Source of the DNA: Mya arenaria
Lineage: Eukaryota > Mollusca > Bivalvia > Myida > Myidae
Assembly (NCBI RefSeq): GCF_026914265.1
Contig: NC_069133.1
Span: forward strand, 12,097,937-12,161,936
Reading direction: 5' to 3'
Length of the DNA: 64,000 nt
Positions within the stretch are counted from its first letter, which is position 1. Each line of letters opens with the position of its first letter. Shown piece by piece: positions 45,851 through 58,900 of this stretch. The notes below the pieces were generated by a model. The model made no database searches. It had not been told where the DNA came from and was given only the letters and a program-made list of their open reading frames with translations. A program made the translations under genes and the position numbers.

Positions 45851-47366
45851 ATGGAACGCAGGGTAGACCAGAAAATAAACAAACAATCCTCAGGCGGCTC
45901 CGCAATCAGATAAATTAAAGCTAGGCGGCCATTCCGCTTTTGTGAACCTTTTAGGTGTATTTGTTGAACAATTGAAAGTATTTGTTGACCAATTGAAAAT
46001 AAATTTCAATGAACTATGTATAATATGTTGATTTAATAATTTTCCCAATACGGACGTAATTCGTTACCAAATAATCTAGTTATGTACTTATGTGAAAAAC
46101 TACAGAAACAAGCTCAGTAGCCAAAAATTTAACCATAAACCCGGTTTAATGGCATTGGGCAAACGCCAATGACATAGCACACAAAAACAAACAATCACAA
46201 TAAAGAAACATGGAACAACAGCACATAATTCCACAAACAGCACAGTGCACATATACTATATAAAAAAATAGGTATGTTTATAAGGATTGTAAGATACTGC
46301 CTTGGAACGGTCAGTCAAATTCAAATTTACTGGGGGTTTAAACCAGTTTACACACACAAACCTCACTCTTTTCCCAACAATCCTGAATAAAGAACAAAAA
46401 ACGTAAATCTTATCAAAGTATGCATCAACTTGAGGAAACTTTATAATAAAACAAATAATAATAATAAACAAATAGGTAACCCCCATGTACTTCAGTGATT
46501 AGAGATCCCAACTCTGTCTGCAGACGAAGGAATACAATGCAGAGTACATAATGCAAAAACTTTTCAAATATACGATGCAGTCATTGTTTGAAACTATGAG
46601 CATCATACATAAAAGGTTAAAAACTGTGTGAGCAAAGAGTTTCATAATAAAAAGCATCATTGTACTAAAACTGGGAACAAATAAAGAAAACATTATTAAA
46701 AATAAAAGCGACATATATTAGCTAATCTTTTCTTCATCTATGTAAAATATTTGAAGAAAATGACGTCAAATGCTGCAACATTCCGAGCCAGCAAAAGAGG
46801 GTTTTAAAGATAACATGAATCTGCAAAATGTTCATAAAATCAAAGGACTGAAAGCTTAGTTATGTAAGGATGCTACATTCAACCATATAAGTATATTTTG
46901 ATTCAGGAATTCATCTTCAAAAACTAGACGGCAAGTACTCTTTAAAATATTGCCTTTATATCCACGGCTTAAATAAAATCCAAGCAATTCATTGAGTCTA
47001 TCTGCCCAACTGCCTTCTGGAAACATTTTTATTTTAAGAAATATTTCTTTAAAACCTCACCATAAAAATCGGGATGAGCAATACTATTAGCAATCAGCCA
47101 TTTAAGTCATCTATATGCAATTGTACTTTAATATAATATAATAATGACCATTAAGAAATTTTGAGAAAGTTTTCCTTAATTAATAATATCTGAAACTCTG
47201 TTTTAGAAGTTTTTCCGTCTTAATTTCTGACATATTTATATATTTTAGCTTATCTTATCAATTTCGCAATAAAACATCATGTGATGGTGAACTAGGAACA
47301 TCTCCATCTAAAGAAGGGTAATTAATCATTTAAAATTAAAATCATCACGTTTAGCATAAAGATTGA

Positions 47367-47422
<56 letters not shown>

Positions 47423-48895
47423 TTTACTTATACCGAACTATATAACTATCGGGTTGCTTCAAATTTATTTCAAAGCTGTTGTACATAAATATTTCACTAA
47501 TTTATGAATTATGTGGTTATAACAATTCTACATTTTAGCGCGATGTGAAAACATACTTGAAGAATATATCGGTAGGGTTATGAGACGTGGCCTTTGCGTC
47601 TTTATGGATTGATGTGTAAACTATGTTGTAATGGTGTCATTGAATAGTTGAGACACCGATATAAAATTGTATTATGATAAACCAAATATAAATATTCACC
47701 TATATTGCCGCGTCTTTGATGTCTCGCATCGAATTTCGTATTTTTTTTTCTAAAATGGAATTCAAGTACTGACGTAGTTATGTTTTGGAAATCATAGCAA
47801 CTTGGCTAATTCCGGCAGGCATTAATGATCAAATTCTAGTTTCGCGGAAATAACCGAAAGTGAAATACGATGTTCATGCTATATCGGAACGGACCTCCAT
47901 TTTTGCTAGAGGGGTATGCAAAAGAGTAAAGGGTATCTTCCTACTATAAATTACTGAAAACTAGAATATTTAAAGAAATCCTTTAAATCTTTGGTACATT
48001 TTTTTTTTAATTTAATCTCTTTATTATGTTTCTGTTTGGTTTGAGTATTGGTGCATCTCCGATTAAAATATTTATCAATCGAAACGTTTTATTTGGGAGC
48101 ATGCATTTGATATACACAATTTATTGGTCGAAATCTAGATTAAAGCTCATCTTAAAACAGTTTTCCTGCAACCCGACAAGTTACATAAATTGTGTTAATA
48201 ACAGCCACAACTAAATGTTATACACATTCCTAAGCTGACTACATAAAAACAATTATGTAACGTGTTATTAAATAATGGATAAGGAAAACGACTTAAATTA
48301 TGAAAAAACAATCTAAAAATGTTTTCAACAAATATATAATTTAAATTTTAAAATACAAACTTACCATGCTGAATTTCTTAACTTCTTTACTCCTTTACTC
48401 CGTTAACGTTTGTATCTACGTGAAAAATGATGTTGTTGAAGCGTAGTTAGTAAATACGTTGACATTCAAAACGTTACATAAATAAACCGCACAGTAAATT
48501 TCATCGATCAAAATTAGTCATATGACAGCCGTGAACGTTTTACAAATAAACGATACATTTCAGTTGTTTGTTGTTGAAACAGACAAAAGCTTTGCATGAT
48601 ATACCTTAATGCCTTTATTGACACACATCTGTTTAAAATGATAAAAAAATGAAAACACGAAACTAGGTGTTGTTTTTTATTTCTTTTTATGTTGACTTTT
48701 TTCATTAACACGTGCATGACTGTTTTGTGATTTTAAGGCTAACCTACAGGAAGCATTGGAATTTAGTTTTAGTACTGTACAGTTTCTTGTCATCAGTATT
48801 GTTTGTGTAATGTCTTACACTTCCATCAATCCATCAGCAGTGTTGGCTAATGCGGAAAATTCCGGACTTGACAATAGTTTGTTACTTAAAGACAA
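45851..48895. other. Long AT-rich stretch without recognised genes (copy B)
   Basis: Counterpart of 14860-17940. The right half carries more indels relative to copy A than the left half. Confidence 0.5.
47370..47421. repeat. (AT)n microsatellite, about 26 units
   Basis: The same locus in copy A (16381-16398) has about 9 units. Confidence 0.9.
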
Positions 48896-48899
48896 CGTG

Positions 48900-49130
48900 T
48901 GCAGACCTTAGCCTCTGAGAATCGATTGCGCTAACCACTGTGCTCAATGGACAACCAAATTCACCTGAGCTTTGATAAACGGCCTGGGCGCAAGTGAGTC
49001 TGGATTGTGGTCTCCAAGCCGGGTTTCAAATGGGTTTCCTCCGGGTAATTAGGTTCCCCCCTTAACACAAGACCACACTTTCGCTTAAAATCGTGCCAGC
49101 GAGAGTGATTAAAATAATGTTGTAATATCG
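48900..49130 (+). repeat. SINE with a conserved mollusc-type central domain (copy B)
   Basis: Counterpart of 17942-18170 and closer to the expected form: GGGCGCAAGTGAGTCTGGAT, TGTGGTCTCCAAGCCGGGTT and GGGTTTCCTCCGGGTAATTA are all legible here. Confidence 0.6.
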
Positions 49131-49629
49131 TTGTAACAAAGGTAAGATTAACCAAGCGCACTGAGGAATTCAATTGTTAGTACTATTGCTTTGAACATAA
49201 ACATTTTCCCAGACATTGAAGAAAGTGAACAATATACAACAGTGGTACTTAGTGTGAGAGGTGTGATGCTCAACAATGACTACATTTATTTGAAGAAATT
49301 CATGTTTTGTGAAACGAAATGAGACATTCGCAAAATTGCACAAGGTTTTCAGACGAAGAAAAGTGATATACGCATTTATTTGCATTTTATTTTAATCATT
49401 ATTTGATTTCTATCATTGCTCTGATGGCCCGTTTCCTTGATGTTAAGGGAGTATGTATGCAATTCAACTTGTTAGATTTTCAACAGGGATGTTTTCTCCT
49501 CGAGCGCGATCATGATTTCCAAACATGTATCGAACCAACGCGGTTTAATCTTAGAGGTAACGCAACGCGATGAAAATTATTGGTTGTGTTTGTTTTGAAT
49601 GGTGACACAGTTTGTGCTAGTTGATTACG

Positions 49630-50065
49630 GTTTGTCATCAATTAAACGAGGGCCCAGAAGTAGAGAACGAGCCTACCGACAAGCGATGGGGAGTACACTT
49701 AGTGTATATTCTACTGGGTCTATTGGGTCATCTATGTCATATTTCCAGCCCTTTTTATCCTTCCCGCCGCATTACATAGTGAAGGAAATTCGACATGACC
49801 TGAAGGTAAAAGTGATGGTTTGTTTATACGGGTTTTCTTATTGTATCTGTTTCAGCTCATTCTTCACATGTATGGGATTGAAGCATACGATTCAATATAA
49901 TAATAGCGTTCATGATAGTGATATCATTTGAGCGGTGATGACGTTAATCCAACGTATCGTATAGAACGAGTTTTGCGTTGGGGTTCGCACTTGTCTTTTA
50001 TACCGTGTAAGTTGCAAGTATGATATGGTTCCTTTTTTTTTACCGGATATATTGATCCTCTTGTT
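49630..50065 (+). pseudogene. Five-pass membrane protein pseudogene (paralog 3)
   Basis: At the DNA level it follows the gene at 32592-33347, but on the opposite strand. It keeps TTTGTCATCAATTAAACGAG (first loop), TATTCTACTGGGTC with ATCTATGTCATATTTCCAGC (second segment), AAGGAAATTCGACATGACCT (conserved loop), TTTCAGCTCATTCTTCACAT (third segment) and CTTGTCTTTTATACCGTGTA (last segment). Frameshifts and a large internal deletion make it non-coding. It lies in about 1.1 kb that copy A lacks. Confidence 0.7.
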
Positions 50066-50730
50066 TTGGAGAATGGCATTATTACTAATTGCATTGACAT
50101 TTTAGTAGGTTGTTTCATTGTCATGTTATCCTTCTTTACACAAATTTAAACATAAAATAATTTCTAAAAATCTCCCATGCACACTATCTCCTGACGGATA
50201 TATAGATTGGTTGATTGATTAAATGACGTTTGTCAAGTTCGACCAATTCACGATGTCCAATTCACTGATTTTAGGTCCAATTCACTGATTTAGGTGAAAG
50301 ACGAAGCCGAAAAGGAAAGTGATGACCGTGGTAGATGTTTTGGTAGGCGAAAGTTTTTTTTTATTATATGAGTTCAAGGTCATTCGTCCCATTGTTGCTA
50401 TACTCAACGCGGGTTTTCTCTCCAACACAGTTATAATGACTGAATGAACTTTTGTTGTTATAGTGAATTTAACTAACTTTATCATTCCCACGCAGGAACG
50501 ATATTTTTTCAGACATGTGGCCGTATTCATATGTATTATTCAAACGAATGAAACACCTTATATAAACATTACAACCATTACAGGTATTCCCTAATGTAAC
50601 CATGATGTACAATTTGTATATCTTATCATAAATAGTTTGTTCAAACATAACAAACATGTTTAGTACTTCAAATATTGATTAGGCAAGCTTGATGTAACCA
50701 CGTGGTACAAATGATACGGACTATCATAAA

Positions 50731-50736
50731 TATAAA
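50731..50736 (+). promoter_or_regulatory. TATA box of DM9 lectin B
   Basis: TATAAA, same context as copy A. The predicted 5' UTR exon ends at 50816 before GTTTGT. Confidence 0.5.
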
Positions 50737-50959
50737 CTCCAACGGAGAGGTAACATCAATATAGCCGATTACTTGTTTACGGGTGTTTAAGCAGTTGAAT
50801 TTCATCCTTCAGAAAGGTTTGTGCTTAACATGCTATTCTTTGTTCTTATTTATTCGATTGCACTTATTTTTCAAAGCAATGCTTTTTTTAGAATAAGTTT
50901 AAATTAATACCAAAGACTGACAATATTTATAATTAACCGACCATGTCTGTTTTTGCAGA

Positions 50960-51394
50960 ATGGCTGTTTGGCAATCTACGTCTGGCGGGAATATACCCGC
51001 GAACGCCGTGCGGGCCGGATTCGAGGAGAACGGGCAGCCGCTGTTTATTGCCCGGGCTGTTATGGAAGACGGACAAATGACGCCTGGCAAGACGGGTGCC
51101 AATCTTCCAGGCGCCCACATCCCTTGGGGTGGGAAGGAGGTGATTGTCGAAAACTACGAAATTCTCGTCCAACCACCAGACTCGGTCGGACATTACGAAT
51201 GGAGAAAGTGTTCCGGTGGTCAAGTGCCTGATGGCGCGTTGGCAACGGAATCAGAATTGTACGTTGGCCGGTGCGCCCACGAAGGTGGCCTGGTACCCTG
51301 TAAGGTATACACGCCTCACGGCTGCGCCTACATCCCTTACGGAGGAGAGGAACGGAACTGCCCAGACTATGAGGTTTTCTGTCGCGTTAAGTAG
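50960..51394 (+). CDS. DM9-domain lectin B (two DM9 repeats, cytosolic)
   Basis: 144 residues, duplicate of the lectin at 18876 with 7 replacements: Arg32, Met40, Val76, Gln88, Leu94, Ser98 and Glu99 here versus Leu, Lys, Ile, Glu, Phe, Ala and Gly there. Nine further base changes are silent, so the pair is under overall purifying selection by a rough count. Arg32 sits in the IARA motif of repeat 1, which is the family form. The TATA box, 5' UTR donor, CTGTTTTTGCAG acceptor and ATG position are all kept, so this copy should be expressed like copy A. No signal peptide; intracellular lectin by family. The membrane-gene fragment lies 0.9 kb upstream and the LINE 2.5 kb downstream. Confidence 0.93.
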   Translation: MAVWQSTSGGNIPANAVRAGFEENGQPLFIARAVMEDGQMTPGKTGANLPGAHIPWGGKEVIVENYEILVQPPDSVGHYEWRKCSGGQVPDGALATESELYVGRCAHEGGLVPCKVYTPHGCAYIPYGGEERNCPDYEVFCRVK

Positions 51395-53135
51395 TTTTCT
51401 TGTGTATCATATTAAACTCAGTGTGTATGTGTTGTAACTTTAATCATGGGCTTGACATATATACAGTGATAAAGACTAGCGAAAGAATTTCTTTGCATTA
51501 TTTTATCGACAATTGTAATTTGATGAATAATAACATATTCAAATTAATATTTGCCTTGTGAAAGAAAAAAACAACAAGCGTTCGCTTATCCAATTACCAT
51601 TGAAATGGATTGTTCTGTCTTGATTAAAGCTATTTCACCAAACAAAATCAATGTTTATTTAAATATTTTGTCATTAATAACCGCGTTTGAGTTGGTATCT
51701 ACAGCATGATGTATCAGTGGCGGTGACAAAAACTCTGTTTTATCTCTTGGAAAAGGCTGAATCATGGACGACTGGCGATTGGCTGACCTTTTGTGATTAT
51801 GTGATTTACCTCGTGAATGATAACTTCAGATTGCACTGATTTGATGTTCAAACTTCAAAGTTATGGCCATGAGAAAATTCATGTTTTCATGAAACACCCA
51901 TGTACGACCAAATAACGGTAAATTCCTTTTCAATGTACCATAATGCAAACATGATAAAATAAACAGAATGCCTTTGATACTTTAAACATTTGCAAATGTA
52001 TTAGCATATCACAAACAGATAAATTATTACAATGTCAAACGTATGTGATTAAGGCGAGGCTGTCGAATCAAAATTTAGAGCAAGCATGGAAATTAAAATG
52101 TCATCAAAATTGTACCGTCTTCGTCTCGTCTTCGATTCTTATTCTTTCTTTGGTATTCTGAAACGACCATGTCCTGATTTATATTTGATGCTTAATAGAG
52201 ACGTTCAACTTCCTTCGCGATGATTTGATGAAATACTATTTCTTACTCGCTTGTTATCAACAACGGTCGTCATTTTTAAATTCGGCAAATTAAGGTTCGA
52301 CAGTGTTCAACTACAATGATAAGACAATAAAATTCATGGCATAACTTGTTTCCACAATTTTATTTAGCAAAATAATATGCATCTAATAAAACATCCAAAG
52401 TTATGTATATCATTGTGCAGAGGCTCGCTCGTATTTTTTATTTTCTAATTTTGTTCTATTTCATTTTGATTTTATGGGGCAGATAAAGTTTTTCTCTTTA
52501 TAGATGCACAGAAGAAACGTATTAATTGTCTATAGATGCATTATTATGTGTTATTCTTTTGAATTTATTGATAAAAACGTATTTGATTTGAAATAAAAAC
52601 AACAAACTTATCAGCGATATTTGGACGATGTTTCAAACTGGGAAGGTTGTGGTCACGAAGCTATTATCTGTACACAAATCATATGGGTTTTTTGTATCAA
52701 ATGAGTTAAACATAATAATGCATCAAAATTAATACCTTTCATTTTGTGGATATGTCAAATGTAATCTATATTTTCTTCCTCTGACATTAAAATCATACCT
52801 GGACTTTTTGCTAAAACAGGTTTTAACTTGATGGAAAACAGAATGATTAACTGTATGTAAGTTTGGTGAAAAAGAAGAAGGCTTGCGTCATCCTTGTTTT
52901 TCTGCATTAAAGTATATGCCATTTATGCATATGATATGCATGATAGCATTAGATGTCGCCAATGATCAATCAGATTTGCATTTCCTTTTAATTTGGGTTG
53001 AATAATTCGATTGAATCCAAACGAGCGAAGTTGTAAAGAATGCTAATTTATTCAACAAGAAATACTCTGAGGAAAAAACCCGTCAGATTGCCATAATATA
53101 GAGCCATTCGCGTAAACCACGCAGAAAGTAATCAA
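51395..53135. other. Intergenic stretch downstream of DM9 lectin B
   Basis: Counterpart of 19311-21027; no recognised gene. Confidence 0.5.
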
Positions 53136-53262
53136 AGATGCACTCTTACTACTAAATAATTTACCAAAAAGGATGAATAGAAGTCGAAGGATACCATCTT
53201 TAATTTGAAAGAAAGGTGCAGAAAACACGGTATTTCTACCTTATGGGATGAGTAAATCTTTA
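53136..53262 (+). repeat. Family D MITE, truncated copy D8 (counterpart of D2)
   Basis: Like D2 but with a further deletion of about 35 bp after TAAATAATTTACCA. Confidence 0.6.
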
Positions 53263-54134
53263 TATAATATATGACTCTATTGCAAAAAATGCATCGCCTT
53301 ATACAGTGGTTGTTGGTGCTGGCGTTGCTGGCAGCCAATCGGAATGGTATGTTCACCAGCTACGCTGGCTGAGTAATGTAGCTCTATACAATGCAGCATT
53401 AACCGGGGGGGGGGGGGGCTAATTTTCGTTTCATGCAAACATTAAGTGAGAAAAATGTTTCATGGCAAACAAAATGGGGGATTTAGAATGAAAAGTACCG
53501 ATTCTGGTACCAACTTCTGCCTGGTAAGTGGACCTTTTCTTTCAATTTTGAAAAATGTATGCGTCCAGTATGTGGCGAAAAACATATTCTTCGATCGAAG
53601 TCTTAGTTTGGTATCATAACTTTAAAGATAAAAAGTTGTTGTACAGAGTGTGGCTTAGGAGGCAATGTTTACAAATAAACGTGTTGATTTAATCCACAAT
53701 TTTTCGTATTTTCTCGGCAAATATGGCATACCTGTGCATGTTATAACTGTTCATGTATATATTCCTATTTTCCAAACGTCATGGTTATAACTCGACTGTA
53801 CATGTTTCCAATCCGATTTTTTGTACCTTAACCCCCAGTATGTTTAAGACATAGACGCCCCGACTGAACGGACGTGTTTCAGATCGAGGATCATTATAAT
53901 GTATTTTTGTGACATTTAACGTATATGGATTTTATTAAAACGTTGTGGATTTGATAAGGAACATTGTCCCTTACAGAAAATCCTGTTTTTGTGGAAAAAT
54001 CATATATGGATATTGTGATTTTGAACGTTTTTATTTTTTCCTTTGTGTAAATATATATATAATAGAACTGGAATAGCCTGTTTTGCTGACAATCGCTCAC
54101 CACTGTGTTTAATTGTGTTATGTGGTGGTGGTAA

Positions 54135-55955
54135 ATGACGGATTATAAGATGGATTCGTCAGATCAAAATACGGAATTCAAACCTTTGGCCTTAAGCGAT
54201 AACACTGAGGTCAAAGTGCCTATTGGAATTTCGGATTATAACGGTGCGGATTGTAACGTCACGACCCAGTCGATTGCTCCCGGCCAGGACGTGTGCCCGT
54301 TATCTCCCCTTAGTCAGAATGGTCCAATCAACTGCGACTCCCTGTTGGCAACAACAGGGGCATTTGAGGATATTTCGGAACTGCACCGATTGCAAGCGCT
54401 ATCTCGCGACTACCCTTCTGATATGTTTGTTAATCATATCATAACTGACTACTCCCATTCAGAGGAAAAGTTGGAAAGTGTCCGACAGATGCTGTTAAGT
54501 GTTGCCCGTGAACTAGACGGTTTCCCCTTCGATCGAGATTCGGAGCCTAAACGACGCATTAAAACGCGAACTGGCGACACCCTTTGCAATAAACTGGCAC
54601 ATGATATATACGCCATTGTATGTGTTTTCGAGGGCGAAAACTTTTCAACCTTGAAGGACTTGTTGACTGTGCCGAAACGTACTAGCCGTCGGAAGTCGAT
54701 CCGAGCACTTCCGGCAACCCCGCTAGGCGACCATTCCCAATGTAAAGCGGAAATCACTCAGCTTAAAGCAGTGGTTGCAACGCTCCAGTCTGACAATCTA
54801 CTTTTGAAGCAACAAAGCGCAGCTTCAGAAGTCCAGCGACAAGATGAGCTTAACACCGTGAGACGTACGCAGGAAGAGGACCAGATGTCGATCAGGACAA
54901 TTGAAAAAGACATACAAGACATAAAGCATGACCATGTGTTAAAAAACACTTGTCTACATAGTGTCATGGATGATACAAATAGAGACATATCAACAGTTAA
55001 GCAAAAGATAGCGACAGATGGTGTGTTGTTAAGAACATACTGCAAAACAAATCAGGAACACATACTGGGTATTCAGGAGAATTTGATTGCAGTCTCGTTC
55101 CAATTAGCACATATTAAGTCTACAATTGATTCGTGCTCTTCTGTAAATGAGGTTCGCTCCTCAGAGTTGGACAACGTTGCGTCAAGGGCTCCAAGTTCCA
55201 AGCCCGATCCCCCGTCCACCTCTGGGAGCAGTAACCTATATAGTGCAGTTACATGCCCTAACCCACCTGATGCCCCGAATCACCCTCCCGTACCATCCTC
55301 GGGTAAAGGTGATTTCATGCCAATTCCGACACGTATCACCCGCGGTGGGACTGTTTGTAGCTCGAAATCTGATAAGATTACCAAACCTAAGCCACCTACG
55401 TCCAAGCACAAAGATACAAGTGTATCTCAGAAAACCCATAAGTGGAACAAAGATTCTGCCAACAATCCCCCTACCCACGGCCGTGTAAGTTCCCGCTCTC
55501 ATGGGTATCCGAAATCCAAGTCAATGTCAGTAGACGCTGACCTTAGCGGCACTGACTTTTCACAATTTGTACGGAAGCGCACAAAACGCTTCTATGTGGG
55601 TGGCTTTAAACCCTCTATTACTGAACCAAGAATAGCTAAGTTTGTTAGCGACCAAGGCCCTTCTGTAACGAAGGTATCTATATTTAGATACCGTCGAACC
55701 ACCGCGGTTAGAGTAAATGTCGAGGACAATGAATGTGCCGACATGCTGACCGATTATCCCGGCTTTTGGCCCAGTGGTATAACCTGTAGACCCTGGTTGT
55801 CCAACCATGCATATAAGAATCGCTTCTCAGAGCGGTCAGATCCCGATGAACCCCGACTTGATCGCTATGTAAGGTCAAACTATGCAAGGCGATCTGAATC
55901 CCCCCATATCGAGGATTACAACCCTTATGCAATCCTTGAGGATGATGTTGAATAA
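54135..55955 (+). CDS. LINE ORF1 protein (coiled coil plus RRM-like domain)
   Basis: 606 residues. ORF1 proteins bind element RNA and form RNP particles. The N-terminal 200 residues are mixed and acidic. Residues about 203-335 form a long coiled coil (AEITQLKAVVATLQSDNLLL and on). A Pro/Ser/Lys-rich linker spans about 345-475. Residues about 485-555 look like an RNA-recognition motif, with KRFYVGGF as RNP2 and TTAVRVNV in the RNP1 position. There is no CCHC knuckle. The ATG at 54135 is the first in the frame. The stop lies 5 bases before the ORF2 ATG, which suggests re-initiation for ORF2. Confidence 0.88.
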   Translation: MTDYKMDSSDQNTEFKPLALSDNTEVKVPIGISDYNGADCNVTTQSIAPGQDVCPLSPLSQNGPINCDSLLATTGAFEDISELHRLQALSRDYPSDMFVNHIITDYSHSEEKLESVRQMLLSVARELDGFPFDRDSEPKRRIKTRTGDTLCNKLAHDIYAIVCVFEGENFSTLKDLLTVPKRTSRRKSIRALPATPLGDHSQCKAEITQLKAVVATLQSDNLLLKQQSAASEVQRQDELNTVRRTQEEDQMSIRTIEKDIQDIKHDHVLKNTCLHSVMDDTNRDISTVKQKIATDGVLLRTYCKTNQEHILGIQENLIAVSFQLAHIKSTIDSCSSVNEVRSSELDNVASRAPSSKPDPPSTSGSSNLYSAVTCPNPPDAPNHPPVPSSGKGDFMPIPTRITRGGTVCSSKSDKITKPKPPTSKHKDTSVSQKTHKWNKDSANNPPTHGRVSSRSHGYPKSKSMSVDADLSGTDFSQFVRKRTKRFYVGGFKPSITEPRIAKFVSDQGPSVTKVSIFRYRRTTAVRVNVEDNECADMLTDYPGFWPSGITCRPWLSNHAYKNRFSERSDPDEPRLDRYVRSNYARRSESPHIEDYNPYAILEDDVE

Positions 55956-55960
55956 CCCTA

Positions 55961-58900
55961 ATGGAGGGCCTCACAATTAGTACATGGAACTGTACTGGTA
56001 TTATGAGCAGTGCTAGCTGTATGAATGATTTATTATTAAGCTACAATATAGATATAGTAGGCATATCTGAGCACTGGCTGCTACCTAGAAATGCACATTT
56101 TATAAGCTCTGTCAATACAAATTATTTATCGCATATTATTACGGACTCTGATCTCAACATTATGAGTAATAGAAAGGTCGGCAAGGGTGGTGTTGCTCTC
56201 CTATGGAAGCGAGAGCTTAATTATTGTATAAATACCCTAGACATTGATTCTGACAATATTGTGGGCATACAGTTCATGATAAGCCCAAATAACTATGTAT
56301 ATATCTTTCAACTATACATTCCCTGTAAAAATCATTCGATCTCACGCTACACAGATTGTATAAATGAAATTGAAAACATTTTATGTATGTATGTTGATAA
56401 GGGTCAGATAATACTTATGGGGGACTTTAATACAGAGTTACCCTCTCATCGCATGAATTACCTTCACAATCTTGATTCACGTGGTAAAATATTAATGCGC
56501 TGCATTGAAAAATATTCGTTGTTTAATATTGTGACTTCCAAATCATGCTGTGGTGAACTGTATAGCAATGTACCATATAACTCTAGTCGAGAAACACTTA
56601 TCGATCATGTTATTGTTAATTGCTGTGACAATGTTAAATCTTGTGCAATAATTGAAGATACAAAGTTTGTTAATGTATCATCTCACCGTCCTATTGTATT
56701 TTGTTTAGAATTTAACGTAGCATATAACAGGCCGCCCCCAACAAATAAAGTCATTATAAACTGGCAGAACGTGAAGACTACGGATCTAGAAAAGTATACA
56801 GCGTACCTAGAGAGCAGTGAAATCATAAATCTCGCCATGGACTTTATCATAAAGGACACACAAGATATAGATTTACTCTATGAAGCTATTGTTTTAATTT
56901 TGAATTTAGCAACTGATCAGTGTATACCTCGTGTGAAATATAAGCCATTTATCAAACCGTATTGGAATGATGAATTGACATCACTCCACGAAGACATAAG
57001 GCACAACCGAGACATATGGGATAATGCGGGCCGACCTCGCGCTGGAAGTGACCTGCATTATGTGAACTACAAAATCTCTAAAGCTAATTTCAGACGTACA
57101 CACAGAGAAGCAGTCGATGAGTTTTTAAAACAGCAAGAATCAAATATTGACAGAGCAGCCGCATTAGACAATAACGAATTCTGGCGCCTTATTAAACGCA
57201 GACATACACCTACCACGGAACACAAAAGCTTTGAGATGAAATTTAGCGATAAAACAGTGTCAGACCCTGTAGACATATTTAATGGTTGGGAAAATTATTT
57301 CACGGAACTATACTCGAAAAGTCAAAACATACATTTCGATGAAACATATGAACGTGAAGTTATATCCGACTATAACGCGGTTGAACAAAAAGTCAAATCA
57401 AAGACCGGTATTGTGTACACTGTCAAAGATAAGGATGTAGAAACAGCATTAAAAACATGCAAGAAGCGAAAAGCGTGCGGCTTTGACAAAATATATTATG
57501 AAAATATAATGCACGGCGGAGCCAAACTCATCAAAGTATTAACGATGTTATTTAACGGCATGCTACGTCTCTCTCACACACCTATAGACATGAAACGTGG
57601 ATTAATAATTACAGTTTATAAAGGTGGAAATAAGCCGAAACATGACCCTAATAGTTATAGGGCTATCTCATTGTGCTCGAATATATTGAAATTATACGAG
57701 AAGGTCATACTAGATCTGATAAAAACTGACGGCAGTATAAAACTAAATCCAGAACAAGGAGGCTTTCAACGTAATTTTAACTGTGTAATGACGTCACTTA
57801 TGCTTCGCGAGTGTATTTCGTTTGCAGCAGAACAAGGATCTCGCCTATATGCCTGTTTTCTCGATGCCAAACAGGCCTTCGACCATGCCTGGATCGAACT
57901 GCTCCTCTTGAAGTTATATAGAACGGGAATAGATATTACGCTTTTTAAAGCAGTGTCATCGTTTTACACAGACTGTTACAGCCGTGTCCTTTCTAATGGC
58001 TATGCGTCAAAGTGGATCCCTATCCAACAAGGGACCCGCCAGGGCCAATGCAGTAGCCCGATTATGTATCTGCTATTCATCAATGACCTTATGAACAAAA
58101 TAGAGAAAAGCGAAAACTGTTTTAGTATTTACAACATAAAATGTGGGTGTCCAACTTCAGCAGACGACATGGTGATCCTCTCTTATACCAAATCCGGCCT
58201 TGACAAACTTATTGAAATGTGTTATATAAACTCATGTGAAGAGCAATATTACTACAATAACTCCAAATGTAAAGTTGTAGTTTTCAATGATAAGCCACAT
58301 GAACGTAACAGACAGTGGAAGCTCTGCAATAGTTGCATTGAAGAAGATAAGATATATACGCATCTTGGAATACCTTGCGAACAGCATCTATCATTAAATA
58401 CTAATATATCAGACAGCTGCGATAAACTTCGTAAAACGTTTTACAGCTCCGTCGCATGTCGAGGCCAAAACACACTGAATCCTTTGACTAACAAACGGAT
58501 ATATGAATCAGTCGTATTGTCCCGTGCACTTTATGGGACTGAACTCTGGTCAGAAGTCACCGTGACACAGTTACTTCCCCTAGAGACACTTCATCGTCAA
58601 TGTATAAAGATGATACAGTCGGCTCCTAAACACGCCAGAACGGATGTAGTATTCAGCACATTAAAAGTGTACCCCATTATGAATCTCATTGATAAGCGCA
58701 AATTACTACTGCTTGGCCAATTATGCCGCCTCGATGAAAAATACACAGTCAAACAAATATTCGTAAACAGACTGCTTTCCTGCAAAATGTTCCCGATGAA
58801 AGCAACAGGCTTCATACCCGATATATTGTCGATATTGGGCAAATACAACCTGACACAACTTATAAACACTTACATCCAATCCGGACATTTCCCCAATGCG

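Noticed and set aside
53405-53418. G-run (also at 13692, 21333, 31908 and 44217) as a quadruplex regulator
   Set aside because: Single homopolymer runs inside repeats or near MITEs; length varies between copies and no gene start is near.
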